64,000 nucleotides of DNA, taken from Bosea sp. Tri-49. Lineage in GTDB: Bacteria; Pseudomonadota; Alphaproteobacteria; Rhizobiales; Beijerinckiaceae. A program made the position numbers and the translations under genes. A model generated the notes under the pieces. The model was not told the DNA's origin. It did no database searches and saw only the letters and a program-made list of their open reading frames with translations. The stretch spans positions 3,038,001 through 3,102,000 of the forward strand of contig NZ_CP017946.1 in assembly GCF_003952665.1 (NCBI RefSeq), written 5' to 3'. Numbering within the stretch: the stretch's first letter is position 1; the number at the start of each line of letters is the position of its first letter. This document shows, one piece after another, positions 18,657 through 27,645 of the stretch.

Positions 18657-20522
18657 ATGGCCGATGCCGTTTCGCATGCCAGCTATCTGCCGCCGATCCT
18701 GACCTTCTGTGCGGGTGCGGTGGTGGCTGTGCCCTTGTTCCGCCGCTTCGGACTGTCGGCGGTGCTGGGCTATCTCGCCGCCGGCATTGTGATCGGGCCA
18801 TCGGCCCTGGCGGTGATCAAGGATCCGGAGACCGTCCGCGGCACCGCCGAGATCGGCGTCGTGCTGCTACTCTTCCTGGTCGGGCTCGAATTGCAGCCGG
18901 CGCGGCTCTATTCGATGCGCAAGGACATCCTCGGCGCCGGCCTGACCCAGATGCTGCTGAGCGCGCTGGCGATCGGCGCGGCCGCCTGGCAGTTCGGCGT
19001 CGCCATGGGCGGCGCGATCGCGATCGGGCTCGCGCTCGCGCTGTCGGCGACCTCGATCGCTCTGCAATTATTGGAGGAACGCGGTGACGGCGCCGAGCCC
19101 TATGGCCGGCGCACCTTCTCGATCCTGCTGTTCCAGGACATCTCGATCGCTCCGGCGCTGGCCTTCCTGCCGCTGCTGGCGACGACCGGCGCTGCCCATG
19201 GCGGCGGCTCGACCAAGGCCCTGACAGGGCTTGGCCTCGCTCTGCTCGCCATCGCCGCGGTGGTGCTCGCCGGCCGCTATGCGCTGAACCCGTTCTTCCG
19301 CCTGCTCGCCAAGTCCGGTGCCAAGGAGGTGATGACCGCCGCCGCGCTGCTGGTCGTGCTCGGCGCCGCCCTGCTGATGGAGCAGGTCGGGCTCTCAATG
19401 GCGATGGGCGCCTTCCTCGCCGGCGTGCTGCTGGCGGATTCGCATTTCCGGCACGAGCTCGAGGCCGATATCGAGCCCTTCCGCGGCGTGCTGCTCGGCC
19501 TGTTCTTCATGGCGGTCGGCATGTCGATCGACCTGAAGCTCGTCGCCGAGAACGCATTGCTGCTGGCACTGGCGGCGCCGCTCCTGGTGATGTTCAAGAT
19601 CGCTGCGGCGGCTGCGATCCTGCGTGCCTCCTGCTCCTCGACGAGCGAGGCGATCCGCGCCGGCGCCCTGCTTTCGCCCGCCGGCGAATTCGCCTTCGTG
19701 CTGCTGCCGCTCGCCGCCTCGCTCGGCCTGCTCGACGAGAGGCAGGGCGCGCTGGCGACGGCGACCGCCGCGCTCAGCATGCTGATCGGCCCGATCGTGG
19801 CCAAGCTGATCGACCTCTGGCTCGCCGCCAACGCACCGCCGCCCGAGGAGATCGAGGAGACCTTCGACGGCGTGACGCCCTCGGTGCTGGTCATCGGTTT
19901 CGGCCGCTTCGGCCAGGTGGTGACGCAGGCGCTGCTGCTGCAGCATCTCGACGTCACCATCATCGATTCCGACATCGAGCGGATCCGCTCGGCCGCCAAG
20001 TTCGGCTTCAAGATCTATTATGGCGACGGCACCAGGCTCGACGTGCTGCGCGCCGCCGGCGCCGGCAAGGCGAAGGTTGTGTGCATCTGCATCGACGACC
20101 GGCAGGCGGCGCTGCGCATCGTCGAGATGGCCAAGGTCGAATTCCCGGCCGTGCGCATCCATGCCCGCGCCTATGACCGCGTCCATGCGATGGACCTGAT
20201 GCGCCTCGATGTCGACTACCAGATGCGCGAGACCTTCGAATCGGCCCTCGGCTTCGGCCGGGTCACCCTGGAAGCGCTCGGCCTGAGCTATGAGGAAGCG
20301 AGCTTCGTGATCGAGCATGTGCGCGACCGCGATGCGCAGCGCATGGAGATCCAGTTCAGCGAGGGCGTCGCCGCCGGCATCGAGAAGGTGCCGCGCGTCA
20401 CGCCCGAACCCATCATCGCACCGAAGGGCAAGTCGAAGGCGCTCACCAAGGAGACGCAGGACGTCATCGAGGATGGCGGTGCCGAGGTTGCGGTCGGCGG
20501 AGTCGGGGAACCGGCCGAGTGA
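18657..20522 (+). CDS. Kef-type cation/proton antiporter (CPA2) with TrkA-N domain
   Basis: 621-residue membrane protein: about 12 helices of the CPA2 Na+/H+ exchanger fold (residues about 8-390) followed by a cytoplasmic RCK/TrkA-N Rossmann domain (about 410-530, nucleotide loop GFGRFGQVV, then acidic DSD at the strand end). This architecture is that of KefB/KefC, glutathione-adduct-gated potassium efflux systems. Gating by glutathione here is not proven. ATG 18657 is chosen because the longer frame lacks a ribosome site. The TGA overlaps the GTG of the MATE gene. Confidence 0.92.
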   Translation: MADAVSHASYLPPILTFCAGAVVAVPLFRRFGLSAVLGYLAAGIVIGPSALAVIKDPETVRGTAEIGVVLLLFLVGLELQPARLYSMRKDILGAGLTQMLLSALAIGAAAWQFGVAMGGAIAIGLALALSATSIALQLLEERGDGAEPYGRRTFSILLFQDISIAPALAFLPLLATTGAAHGGGSTKALTGLGLALLAIAAVVLAGRYALNPFFRLLAKSGAKEVMTAAALLVVLGAALLMEQVGLSMAMGAFLAGVLLADSHFRHELEADIEPFRGVLLGLFFMAVGMSIDLKLVAENALLLALAAPLLVMFKIAAAAAILRASCSSTSEAIRAGALLSPAGEFAFVLLPLAASLGLLDERQGALATATAALSMLIGPIVAKLIDLWLAANAPPPEEIEETFDGVTPSVLVIGFGRFGQVVTQALLLQHLDVTIIDSDIERIRSAAKFGFKIYYGDGTRLDVLRAAGAGKAKVVCICIDDRQAALRIVEMAKVEFPAVRIHARAYDRVHAMDLMRLDVDYQMRETFESALGFGRVTLEALGLSYEEASFVIEHVRDRDAQRMEIQFSEGVAAGIEKVPRVTPEPIIAPKGKSKALTKETQDVIEDGGAEVAVGGVGEPAE

Positions 20523-21892
20523 ACGCGCCCACGCTCCCTTCGCAGGCCGTTTTCGTCAGCGGCTCGACCCTGCGCCATGTCGCGGTGATGACCGCGACCG
20601 CCTCAGTCGGGCTGATCGCGATCTTCGTCGTCGATTTCCTGTCGCTGCTTTACGTCTCGCGCCTCGGCCGGCCCGAGGCGACGGCGGGCGTCGGCTACGC
20701 GACGATCGTGCTCTACCTGATGATCTCATTCAATGTCGGGCTGATGATCGCGGTGACGGCGCTGACGGCGCGCGCGCTCGGCGCCGGCGACCGCGAGGGC
20801 GCGCGGCGGATGGCCGGCTCGACACTCACGGTGATGGCGATCGCCGGGCTGGCGCTCAGCGTCGTCATGCTGCCGCTGTTGCCCTGGCTGCTGCCTAAGC
20901 TCGGCGCGCATGGCGAGTCGCTCGCCGTCGCGACTTCGTTCCTGTGGATCACCCTCCCCTCGAATGTGCTGATGGCGCTCGGCATGGGTCTGTCCGGCGT
21001 CCTGCGCGCCGTCGGCGACGCCAAGCGGGCGATGTATGTCACCCTGGCTGGCGGCATCGTCACGGCAGCGCTCGACCCGCTCCTGATTTTCGGCCTCGGG
21101 CTCGGCCCCGACGGCGCCGCCTGGGCGACCGTGCTCTCGCGCGTCGTCTTCCTCGCCGTCGGCTTCCATGGCGCGCTTCGCGTCCACCGGATGATCGCCC
21201 GCCCGAGCTTTGCCGCCCTGCGCCGCGATGCAAGGCCTACCTTCGCGATCGCAGCCCCGGCGATCATGACCAATCTCGCCAATCCGATCGCCAATGCCTG
21301 CTTCTTCGGCATCATCGCCCGCTTCGGCGATCAGGTCATCGCGGCGAGCGCGATCATCGACCGGCTGGTCCCGGTCGCCTTCGGCGTGCTGTTCGCGCTG
21401 TCCGGCGCGGTCGGGCCGATCCTGGCGCAGAACTGGGGCGCGCAGCGCTATGATCGGATGCGCCAGGCACTGACCGATTCCGTCAGCTTCGCTGCGGCCT
21501 ATGTCGCTGTCGCAGGCCTGCTGCTGGCGCTGCTGCGTCACCAGATCAGCGCTCTGTTCGGCACCAGCGGCGAGACCGCCGAGCTCGTCGCCTTCTTCGG
21601 CCTGATCGCCGGGCCGATGTGGCTCTTCGTCGGCGCGCTCTTCGTCGCCAACTCGGCCTTCAACAATCTCGGGATGCCGTTCTACTCGACCCTGTTCAGC
21701 TGGGGCCGCGCCACGCTCGGCACGGTGCCGCTCGCCTGGCTCGGCGCTCAATATGCCGGCCCCAAGGGCGCGCTCGCCGGGGCTGCACTGGGCGCGGTGC
21801 TGTTCGGCATCGCGGCGCTGGTCACCGCCTATCGCGGCATCGCCAGGCTCGAGCGCTCGGCTCAGATGGCAGCGAGACCGTCGTTTGCCTGA
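20519..21892 (+). CDS. MATE family efflux transporter
   Basis: 457-residue inner-membrane protein with about 12 helices in two halves typical of multidrug and toxin extrusion pumps, exporting organic cations with Na+ or H+ exchange. The N-terminal region shows the FVVDFLSLLYVSRLG helix and GVGYATIV; the second half repeats it (SGAVGPILAQNWGAQRYDRM). GTG start overlapping the Kef stop by 4 nt, so the two transporters are co-translated. Substrate unknown. Confidence 0.93.
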   Translation: MNAPTLPSQAVFVSGSTLRHVAVMTATASVGLIAIFVVDFLSLLYVSRLGRPEATAGVGYATIVLYLMISFNVGLMIAVTALTARALGAGDREGARRMAGSTLTVMAIAGLALSVVMLPLLPWLLPKLGAHGESLAVATSFLWITLPSNVLMALGMGLSGVLRAVGDAKRAMYVTLAGGIVTAALDPLLIFGLGLGPDGAAWATVLSRVVFLAVGFHGALRVHRMIARPSFAALRRDARPTFAIAAPAIMTNLANPIANACFFGIIARFGDQVIAASAIIDRLVPVAFGVLFALSGAVGPILAQNWGAQRYDRMRQALTDSVSFAAAYVAVAGLLLALLRHQISALFGTSGETAELVAFFGLIAGPMWLFVGALFVANSAFNNLGMPFYSTLFSWGRATLGTVPLAWLGAQYAGPKGALAGAALGAVLFGIAALVTAYRGIARLERSAQMAARPSFA

Positions 21893-21955
21893 CGGCGACC
21901 GGCTGCTATCGTCGGCTTCGTGAGTTGGCGGGCTCGTCCCGCGAGGGAGCGCGCC

Positions 21956-22861
21956 ATGATGAATCTCTTCGAGATGATGCAATCGGCCCAGAACGGCCAG
22001 GCCATGCAGAACCTGGCCCGGCAATACGGGCTTTCGATGCAGCAGACCCAGTCCGCGCTCGACGCGTTGCTCCCCGCCTTCTCGATGGGGCTGCAGCGCC
22101 AGACCCAGAACCCCTACGCCTTCGGCAATCTCGCCCAGATGATGACGGCGACGCCCTTCGGCCAGATGTACGACAGCGACGGCGATGGCATTCCCGACCG
22201 GGCGATGCCGCTGGGCCAGGACGTGATGAGCCAACTCTTCGGCTCGAAGGAGGTCGCCAACGCCGTCGCGGCCCAGGCCGCGGCGACCAGCGGCGTCGGC
22301 CAAGCGATCCTGAAGCAGATGCTGCCGGTGATCGCCTCGATCCTGATGGGCGGACTGTTCAAATCGGTGAACAATCAGGGCCTCGGCGGCATTCTCGGGC
22401 AGTTCGCCGAGATGATGCGCGGCCAGATGCCCGGGCAGCAGCCCCAGGCCCCACAGGCGAACCCCGCCAATCCGCTTGAAGCGATCCTCGGTGGGCTCTT
22501 CGGCGGACAGAAGCCTCCGGCCGGCCAGGCGCAGGGCAGTGGCCCCTTCGGCGGCGGCGCCATGCCCGGCATGCCCACCGACATGGGCAATATCTTTGGC
22601 CAGATCCTCGGCGGCATGTTCGGCGGTGCACAGGGACAGGCTCCCGACACCAGCGCTAAGCCGGCGCCGCAATCCCGCCGGCCAGTGCCTGAACCTGAGT
22701 CGGACGAGCCGCCGCCATCGAGCGAGACCGGGCCGGGCTCGATCGGGCTCGATGCACTGAACCAGATGTTCGAGCACGGCCGCCAGGTCCAGGCGGGCCA
22801 GCAGGACGCGCTGCGCTCGATCTTCGAGACGATGCTCGGCGGCGGCCAGCGCAAGGCCTGA
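21956..22861 (+). CDS. DUF937 family protein
   Basis: 301-residue protein. The N-terminal half (about 1-130) is the DUF937 region with repeated short hydrophobic helices (NLFEMMQ, LDALLPAFSMGLQRQ, GQAILKQMLPVIASILMGGLF). The rest is Gln/Gly/Pro-rich low complexity with repeated GG(M/L)FGG units. ATG 21956 is chosen because GAGGGAG lies about 8 nt upstream. A DGDGIPD acidic loop resembles a calcium-binding loop. Function unknown. Confidence 0.8.
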   Translation: MMNLFEMMQSAQNGQAMQNLARQYGLSMQQTQSALDALLPAFSMGLQRQTQNPYAFGNLAQMMTATPFGQMYDSDGDGIPDRAMPLGQDVMSQLFGSKEVANAVAAQAAATSGVGQAILKQMLPVIASILMGGLFKSVNNQGLGGILGQFAEMMRGQMPGQQPQAPQANPANPLEAILGGLFGGQKPPAGQAQGSGPFGGGAMPGMPTDMGNIFGQILGGMFGGAQGQAPDTSAKPAPQSRRPVPEPESDEPPPSSETGPGSIGLDALNQMFEHGRQVQAGQQDALRSIFETMLGGGQRKA

Positions 22862-22871
22862 TCCATGACAA

Positions 22872-22893
22872 ACGGCCGCCCGGAGGCGGCCGT
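22872..22893. terminator. Hairpin between converging genes
   Basis: Perfect 9-bp stem (22872-22880 with 22885-22893) and 4-nt loop between the DUF937 gene and the converging chemoreceptor gene. T runs are short on both sides, so it could stop transcription from both directions only weakly. Confidence 0.55.
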
Positions 22894-22921
22894 CGATCAA
22901 TTCTTGTGATGCCGCTGATGC

Positions 22922-24814
22922 TCAGGCTCGGCGGCGTTCATCCCATTCGGAAGCCTCGTCGGCGACCGGGGCACCGGTCAGCGTCGCGGCATTGTCGCCG
23001 GTGCGGAAGCTCGCGACCAGCTCGTTGAGACGACGGATCTGACTACTGAGCGAGCCTGCGGACGCGGCGCTCTCTTCGGCCAGTGCCGCGTTCGCTTGCG
23101 TCATCTCGTCCATATGGGCGACGGTCTGGCTCATCTCGTCGATGCCGTTGGCCTGCTCGGCGGACGCCGCCGAGATGTCGGAGACCGTCGCCGAAACCTT
23201 TTTCGAGGCTTCGACGATCCGGCTCAGCGCCTCGCCTGCGGCGCGCACCAGCCCGACGCCCTGCTCGACCTCGACGCCCGACTGAGCGATCAGGGCCGTG
23301 ATGTCCTTGGCGGCCTCGGCCGAACGCTGAGCCAATGTGCGCACTTCGCTGGCGACCACGGCAAAGCCCTTGCCGGCGTCACCGGCACGGGCCGCTTCGA
23401 CCGCTGCGTTCAAGGCGAGCAGATTGGTCTGGAAGGCGATCTCGTCGATCACCGAGGTGATGTCGGAAATTTTCTTCGAGGCCTGCTCGATCCGCGCCAT
23501 GGCGTCGACCGCCTGGCTGGCGACAGCGCCGCCATTGACCGCGACACCGGTCGCCTCATTGGCGAGCTGAACCGCCTGCCGCGAGGCCTGCGCCGAGGCC
23601 TTGACCGAGGCTGCGAGCTGCTCGGTGGTCGCAGCCGTCTGCTCGAGCGAGGAGGCCTGCTCCTCGGTGCGCTTCGACAAATCGTCGGCGCCGGAATTGA
23701 TCTCGCGTGCGGCATTGCCGACATCGGCCGAAGTCGCCTGGATGGTCGCGATCGTCTGCGCCAAATGGCTGACGGCGCTGTTGAAATCCTGCTTGAGCGC
23801 GGCGTAGTCGGCGGCGACCTCGTCCTCGACGCGGACGCTGAGATCGCCCTGGGAGAGCCGGGTCAAGCCCTCGGCGAGGGCCCTGACCACGACCGCCTGC
23901 TCCGCCGCAAGGCGCTGCTGCAGCGCCGTGGCGCTGGTGCGCTCGGCTTCGGCCGCTAGACGCTGCCGCTCGGCTTCGGTGCGGCCGGCCTCCGTCTCGC
24001 TTTCGAGGCGCTGGACGGCGAGGCCGTTCTCCCTGAACACCTGGACGGCGCGGGCCATCTCGCCGACCTCGTCCCGGCGGCCTTGGCCCTCGACCTCGGC
24101 GGCATAGTCGCCATTGGCGATCTGGCCCATACGGAGCTTGAGCCGCTCCAGCGGACGCGTAATAGCTGCGCTGGTCAGAATCGCGCCACCGATCAGGCCG
24201 AGCAGTGCCCCTGCCAGGCTCAGGCCGATGACGATCAGGTTGACGCGATCGGCATCGGCGGCAAGCGCTTCGGAGGCCGCCTCCGTATCTTTCTTGATCT
24301 CGCCATTGACCTTGGCGGCAGCGCCGGCGATCTCGCCGATCGTCTTGTCGAGCTGGGACATGATCGAGAGTGCCGGCAGGTCTTCGTCGCGGGCAGCCTG
24401 GGCGATGATCTGGTCGATGTCGGACTTCGCCGCCTGCAGGCGGCGGCTCAACTCGTCGAAGCTCTCGGCCCGCTGCGGGAAGCTGATCTTGGCTTCGACC
24501 AGCGCCTGCAGCGAGGCCGCATAGGCGGTCTTCACCTTCTCGATGCTGGTCCCGTTCTGCTTCATGAACTCGGGATAGGCGATCGCCTGGTAGAGATTGC
24601 CGACGATCTCGGTCATGGCGCTGGCGGCGCGGGCAGAGTCGAGGATGGCCGTCGCGCGCTGGGAGACCAGGTCGGCATAGGTCTTCTCGATCTTGCCGAA
24701 CTCGAATGCGCCGTAGACGGCCGAGCCGATGCCGATCGCTCCCATGACCAGCATCGGGATGGCGATCTTGGTCCTGATCCTCAGATCATGAAGCCGAAAG
24801 CGAAAGCGTCGCAT
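22922..24814 (-). CDS. Methyl-accepting chemotaxis protein
   Basis: 630-residue receptor. It has a TM1 (about 17-37), a four-helix-bundle-type periplasmic region (38-190), and TM2 (192-218). A HAMP follows (about 219-271), then a probable second HAMP (about 306-355) and the kinase-control hairpin with [20 protein letters not shown] starting at 459. It should signal to CheA/CheW; the ligand is unknown and no other che genes are in the window. The ATG at 24814 is chosen because the upstream extension is Pro/Arg-rich and not receptor-like. Confidence 0.94.
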   Translation of the reverse strand: MRRFRFRLHDLRIRTKIAIPMLVMGAIGIGSAVYGAFEFGKIEKTYADLVSQRATAILDSARAASAMTEIVGNLYQAIAYPEFMKQNGTSIEKVKTAYAASLQALVEAKISFPQRAESFDELSRRLQAAKSDIDQIIAQAARDEDLPALSIMSQLDKTIGEIAGAAAKVNGEIKKDTEAASEALAADADRVNLIVIGLSLAGALLGLIGGAILTSAAITRPLERLKLRMGQIANGDYAAEVEGQGRRDEVGEMARAVQVFRENGLAVQRLESETEAGRTEAERQRLAAEAERTSATALQQRLAAEQAVVVRALAEGLTRLSQGDLSVRVEDEVAADYAALKQDFNSAVSHLAQTIATIQATSADVGNAAREINSGADDLSKRTEEQASSLEQTAATTEQLAASVKASAQASRQAVQLANEATGVAVNGGAVASQAVDAMARIEQASKKISDITSVIDEIAFQTNLLALNAAVEAARAGDAGKGFAVVASEVRTLAQRSAEAAKDITALIAQSGVEVEQGVGLVRAAGEALSRIVEASKKVSATVSDISAASAEQANGIDEMSQTVAHMDEMTQANAALAEESAASAGSLSSQIRRLNELVASFRTGDNAATLTGAPVADEASEWDERRRA

Positions 24815-25002
24815 GGAAAACCCCGGGGCGAGGAATCGGGGCGCCGAAGTCGGCGCAATGCGGCGCAAATGTGGTCGAACTTGCTGAATGAAGCGTTACG
24901 ATGCGCGCGATCCGGTTAACGACCGCAGCAAGGTTACGCTCCACGCACAAAAAAGGGCGGCAGCCGAAGCCACCGCCCGCAGGGACGCGTCACGCCAAGG
25001 GG

Positions 25003-25368
25003 TCAGGCGTTGCACGCGATCTTGATGTCCTTGGCGCTCGGCCGTGGCGCGGCCTGGATCACCACAGGCCGTCGAACCCCGGCCTCTCGGCGGCTCGCGG
25101 CCGCCGACTGCTGTTGGGCGGAGCGGGCCTGCAGCACGCTCGACGGATCCGCGAGCCAGGAGGTCGCAAGCGCACCGTCGATGTCGGAGCGGACAAGGCC
25201 GATATCCTTCAGCCCGCGCTCATCGAGCTCGCTGAGACGCATCACCTCTCGGCGGTGCACGAAGGCGCGCACCAGGTTTTTCGTGCCCGTAACCGTGTGA
25301 GCGGCAGCACGCGCCGCGCCGCCGGAAACGGCAGACAAGGTCTTCGTGACGAAGGTCATGACCAGCAT
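25003..25368 (-). CDS. DUF1127 domain protein
   Basis: 121-residue protein with one DUF1127 segment at about residues 33-70 (RREVMRLSELDERGLKDIGL followed by RSDID), an Arg-rich helix-turn-helix-like motif known from small proteins linked to RNA turnover and to phosphate or carbon metabolism in Rhizobiales. It is longer than the usual 45-70 residues, with an Ala/Gln/Arg-rich tail. The start at 25368 has GAGGAGG 5 nt upstream. It is divergent from the LysR gene. Confidence 0.85.
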   Translation of the reverse strand: MLVMTFVTKTLSAVSGGAARAAAHTVTGTKNLVRAFVHRREVMRLSELDERGLKDIGLVRSDIDGALATSWLADPSSVLQARSAQQQSAAASRREAGVRRPVVIQAAPRPSAKDIKIACNA

Positions 25369-25438
25369 GACAGCCTCCTCGGGGTTGGACGGTCGATACT
25401 CCACCAGAGCTGCGACACAGGCCGGCAGGAGCGGGATA

Positions 25439-25490
25439 ATGACCAAAGGATAACTCTGCTCTGGTCATCAGCCAAACGAATGGTTATGAT
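25439..25490. promoter_or_regulatory. Divergent promoter region with palindromic operator candidate
   Basis: A perfect 7-bp inverted repeat, ATGACCA (25439-25445) and TGGTCAT (25462-25468), is spaced by 16 nt. Toward DUF1127 (minus strand) TTGGCT (25470-25475) and TATCCT (25447-25452) are 17 nt apart. Toward lysR, TGGTCA (25462-25467) and TATGAT (25485-25490) are also 17 nt apart. The repeat touches both promoters, as expected for an autoregulating LysR protein. Promoter assignments are by eye. Confidence 0.5.
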
Positions 25491-25534
25491 GGTTGACACA
25501 ACCGATCTTGATGAACCTCTGGGAGGAGGCCGAC

Positions 25535-26416
25535 ATGGCTCATGTGCTCGATGCCGATCAGCTCAAGACCTTCGTCGCCATCGCCGACACCGGCTCCTTC
25601 ACCCGCGCTGCCGAGATCGTCTTCAAGACGCAATCGGCCGTTTCGATGCAGATGAAGCGGCTGGAAGAGCGTGTCGGCCGGCCGCTCTTTGGCCGGGATG
25701 GGCGCCATGCCAAGCTGACCGAGGATGGCGAGCGGCTGCTCGACTATGCCCGCCGTATCGTGCGGCTCAACCTCGAATGCGTGGCGAGCTTCACTGAGGC
25801 CGATCTCAAGGGCCGCATCCGGCTCGGCGTGCCCGACGACTACGCTGACCGCTATCTGCCGGAGATCCTGGCCCGCTTCGCTCGCTCGAACCCCCGTACC
25901 GAAGTTACCGTGGTCTGCGAGCCGACGCCGATGCTGGCGGAGCGGATCGGTACCGGCGACATCGACCTTGCGATCATCACCCATGTCGAGGGCCGCGGCC
26001 AGGGCGAGATCATCCGGATCGAACCCCTGCTCTGGGTGACCTCGGCCCGCCACTGCGTGCACGAGGAAGACCCGTTGCCGCTGGCGCTGGGACGGCCGAC
26101 CTGCAACTGGCGCCAGGCCGCGGTCGAAGCGCTGGAGAGCAAGGGCCGGCGCTTCCGCGTGCTCTATGCCAGCTGGAATTCGACCGCGGTCGGAGCGGCA
26201 GTGGTTGCGGGGCTCGCGGTCTCGGTATTGCCGGAGAGCGCGGTCCGGCCCGGCATGCGCATTCTGGGCCCCTCGGAAGGCTTCTCCACCCTGCCCTCCT
26301 GCAAGATCGGCCTGCTACGCACGAGGCACGACCCGTCGATCCTGTCGAACGCCCTCGCCGAGCACATCATCCAGAGCCTGGACAACCTGCAGAGCTTCAA
26401 GGTGGCGGCGGAGTAG
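25535..26416 (+). CDS. LysR family transcriptional regulator
   Basis: 293-residue regulator: winged helix-turn-helix at about residues 4-62 (DADQLKTFVAIADTGSFTRA, QSAVSMQMKRLEE) and a substrate-binding-fold effector domain from about 88. The ATG at 25535 with GGGAGGAGG upstream is chosen over the in-frame ATGs before it. The N-terminus resembles the LsrB/VtlR group of Rhizobiales. Divergence from a DUF1127 gene fits that group, since VtlR of Brucella and Agrobacterium controls small DUF1127 genes. The subgroup assignment is from memory. Confidence 0.9.
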   Translation: MAHVLDADQLKTFVAIADTGSFTRAAEIVFKTQSAVSMQMKRLEERVGRPLFGRDGRHAKLTEDGERLLDYARRIVRLNLECVASFTEADLKGRIRLGVPDDYADRYLPEILARFARSNPRTEVTVVCEPTPMLAERIGTGDIDLAIITHVEGRGQGEIIRIEPLLWVTSARHCVHEEDPLPLALGRPTCNWRQAAVEALESKGRRFRVLYASWNSTAVGAAVVAGLAVSVLPESAVRPGMRILGPSEGFSTLPSCKIGLLRTRHDPSILSNALAEHIIQSLDNLQSFKVAAE

Positions 26417-26443
26417 GGGTCGCGGTCCATGTACCAGCCGCGA

Positions 26444-27064
26444 TTATTGCACCTTACGATAGCTCAGCTGCATCTTGCTTTCGCTGAATTCCTTGCTCAC
26501 CAAGCCCCAATTGGCTGCGAAGCTAGGAAAGGTCGGGGCATGAGTGGCCTTGATCGAGACGAAGACGCCAGCGTCAAATTCTCTGAGCAGCAATGCCTTG
26601 GCGTCGGCTTCCTCTGTTCCCTGGAAATAGGTCGTCACACCCGGACCCATCGTGATCTTACTATTCTCAAGGTAGAATGAAGCCAGGCGCAACTCCGATA
26701 TCGTCACGCCGGGCAGAACGACCGCCATACGATCCTTGATGGCCCTGATCGCGTCGGTCGAGCATGAGCCGCCGCCTTGCGGACATGTCGCCATGGCTAG
26801 AGCGGCGGAGCTCGCGAAGCGCTTGAGGTCGCGCTGGAAGATGACTCGCTGCGAGATATCGATCGTGCCGGCCATCAATACGAACATGAACATGGCGAGC
26901 AGACCGAACTCCACCGCTGCGACGCCGCGCTGGTCAGGTAGCAGCCGGCGAGCACTCGGCCGTCGTGACCAGACCTCCGGCGCGGACTGCCGCGCCTCCT
27001 GCCGCCTGGTAAAACCGGCAATCTTGGCCCAGCACAGCCCCCTGAAGTCACGAAACGGTTGCAT
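26444..27064 (-). CDS. TadE-like pseudopilin (distal)
   Basis: 206-residue protein with a basic cytoplasmic leader, the TadE-type hydrophobic motif RGVAAVEFGLLAMFMFVLMA (about residues 47-66) and a periplasmic C-terminal domain with two cysteines (CPQGGGSC). TadE/F minor pseudopilins support assembly of Flp pili. The start is ATG 27064, one nt into the upstream stop; a GTG at 27067 also fits. It is the last of three pseudopilin genes on the minus strand. Confidence 0.8.
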   Translation of the reverse strand: MQPFRDFRGLCWAKIAGFTRRQEARQSAPEVWSRRPSARRLLPDQRGVAAVEFGLLAMFMFVLMAGTIDISQRVIFQRDLKRFASSAALAMATCPQGGGSCSTDAIRAIKDRMAVVLPGVTISELRLASFYLENSKITMGPGVTTYFQGTEEADAKALLLREFDAGVFVSIKATHAPTFPSFAANWGLVSKEFSESKMQLSYRKVQ

Positions 27065-27633
27065 CACACTGGCCTCAGGAACATCGCCTGGCTGCTGATC
27101 GACAGCGCCGGCAGCCCCGGGATGATCGTGATAATCGGGACACGCGCCCGTATCAGGGTCACGTCTTTCCCCGCCTCGCCAACCGTGAAGACCGTACCGG
27201 TGATCTCCTGCCCGGTGGTGGGGTAGTTCTTCAGCGGCTGCATTTCGAGCTTGAGCTTGGTCTGGCAGTCATCCGCCAGGACCATCCTGCTGCAGATCCG
27301 CTCGGTCACCGTGGACCGATCATTGGCATAGGTTGCGGCGGTATTGCCCGTCGCCGCGTCGGACAGGGCATTTTCGAGATTGATCCCGGCAAGGAACAAC
27401 AAGGAGAACTGCACAAACGCGAACAGCACTGTCAGGAACAGCAGGCCGACGAAGCCGAATTCGACGGCGGTGGCGCCCGCGTTGTCGCCTCCGAAGGCGC
27501 GAAGCTTCCGGTACAGCACCTGCCGGGCGCAACCAAGAGTCAAAACCGAGCTATCCTTGCCGAAAGCAACCTGCTGATCAGGAAGCTGGGCGCTGACGTC
27601 AGCGACGCGTCGTGAGGATGGGCTCAGCTTCAT
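27064..27633 (-). CDS. TadE-like pseudopilin (middle)
   Basis: 189-residue protein. A long leader precedes the TadE motif GATAVEFGFVGLLFLTVLF (about residues 53-71), followed by LAGINLENALSDAA, which is typical of TadE/TadF, and a periplasmic tail with a Cys pair (ICSRM, DDCQ). It overlaps the next gene at its stop and follows the TadG-like gene by 12 nt, so the three are one operon. Minor pseudopilin function is inferred from the family. Confidence 0.82.
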   Translation of the reverse strand: MKLSPSSRRVADVSAQLPDQQVAFGKDSSVLTLGCARQVLYRKLRAFGGDNAGATAVEFGFVGLLFLTVLFAFVQFSLLFLAGINLENALSDAATGNTAATYANDRSTVTERICSRMVLADDCQTKLKLEMQPLKNYPTTGQEITGTVFTVGEAGKDVTLIRARVPIITIIPGLPALSISSQAMFLRPV

Positions 27634-27645
27634 CCCTCCCTCCCG

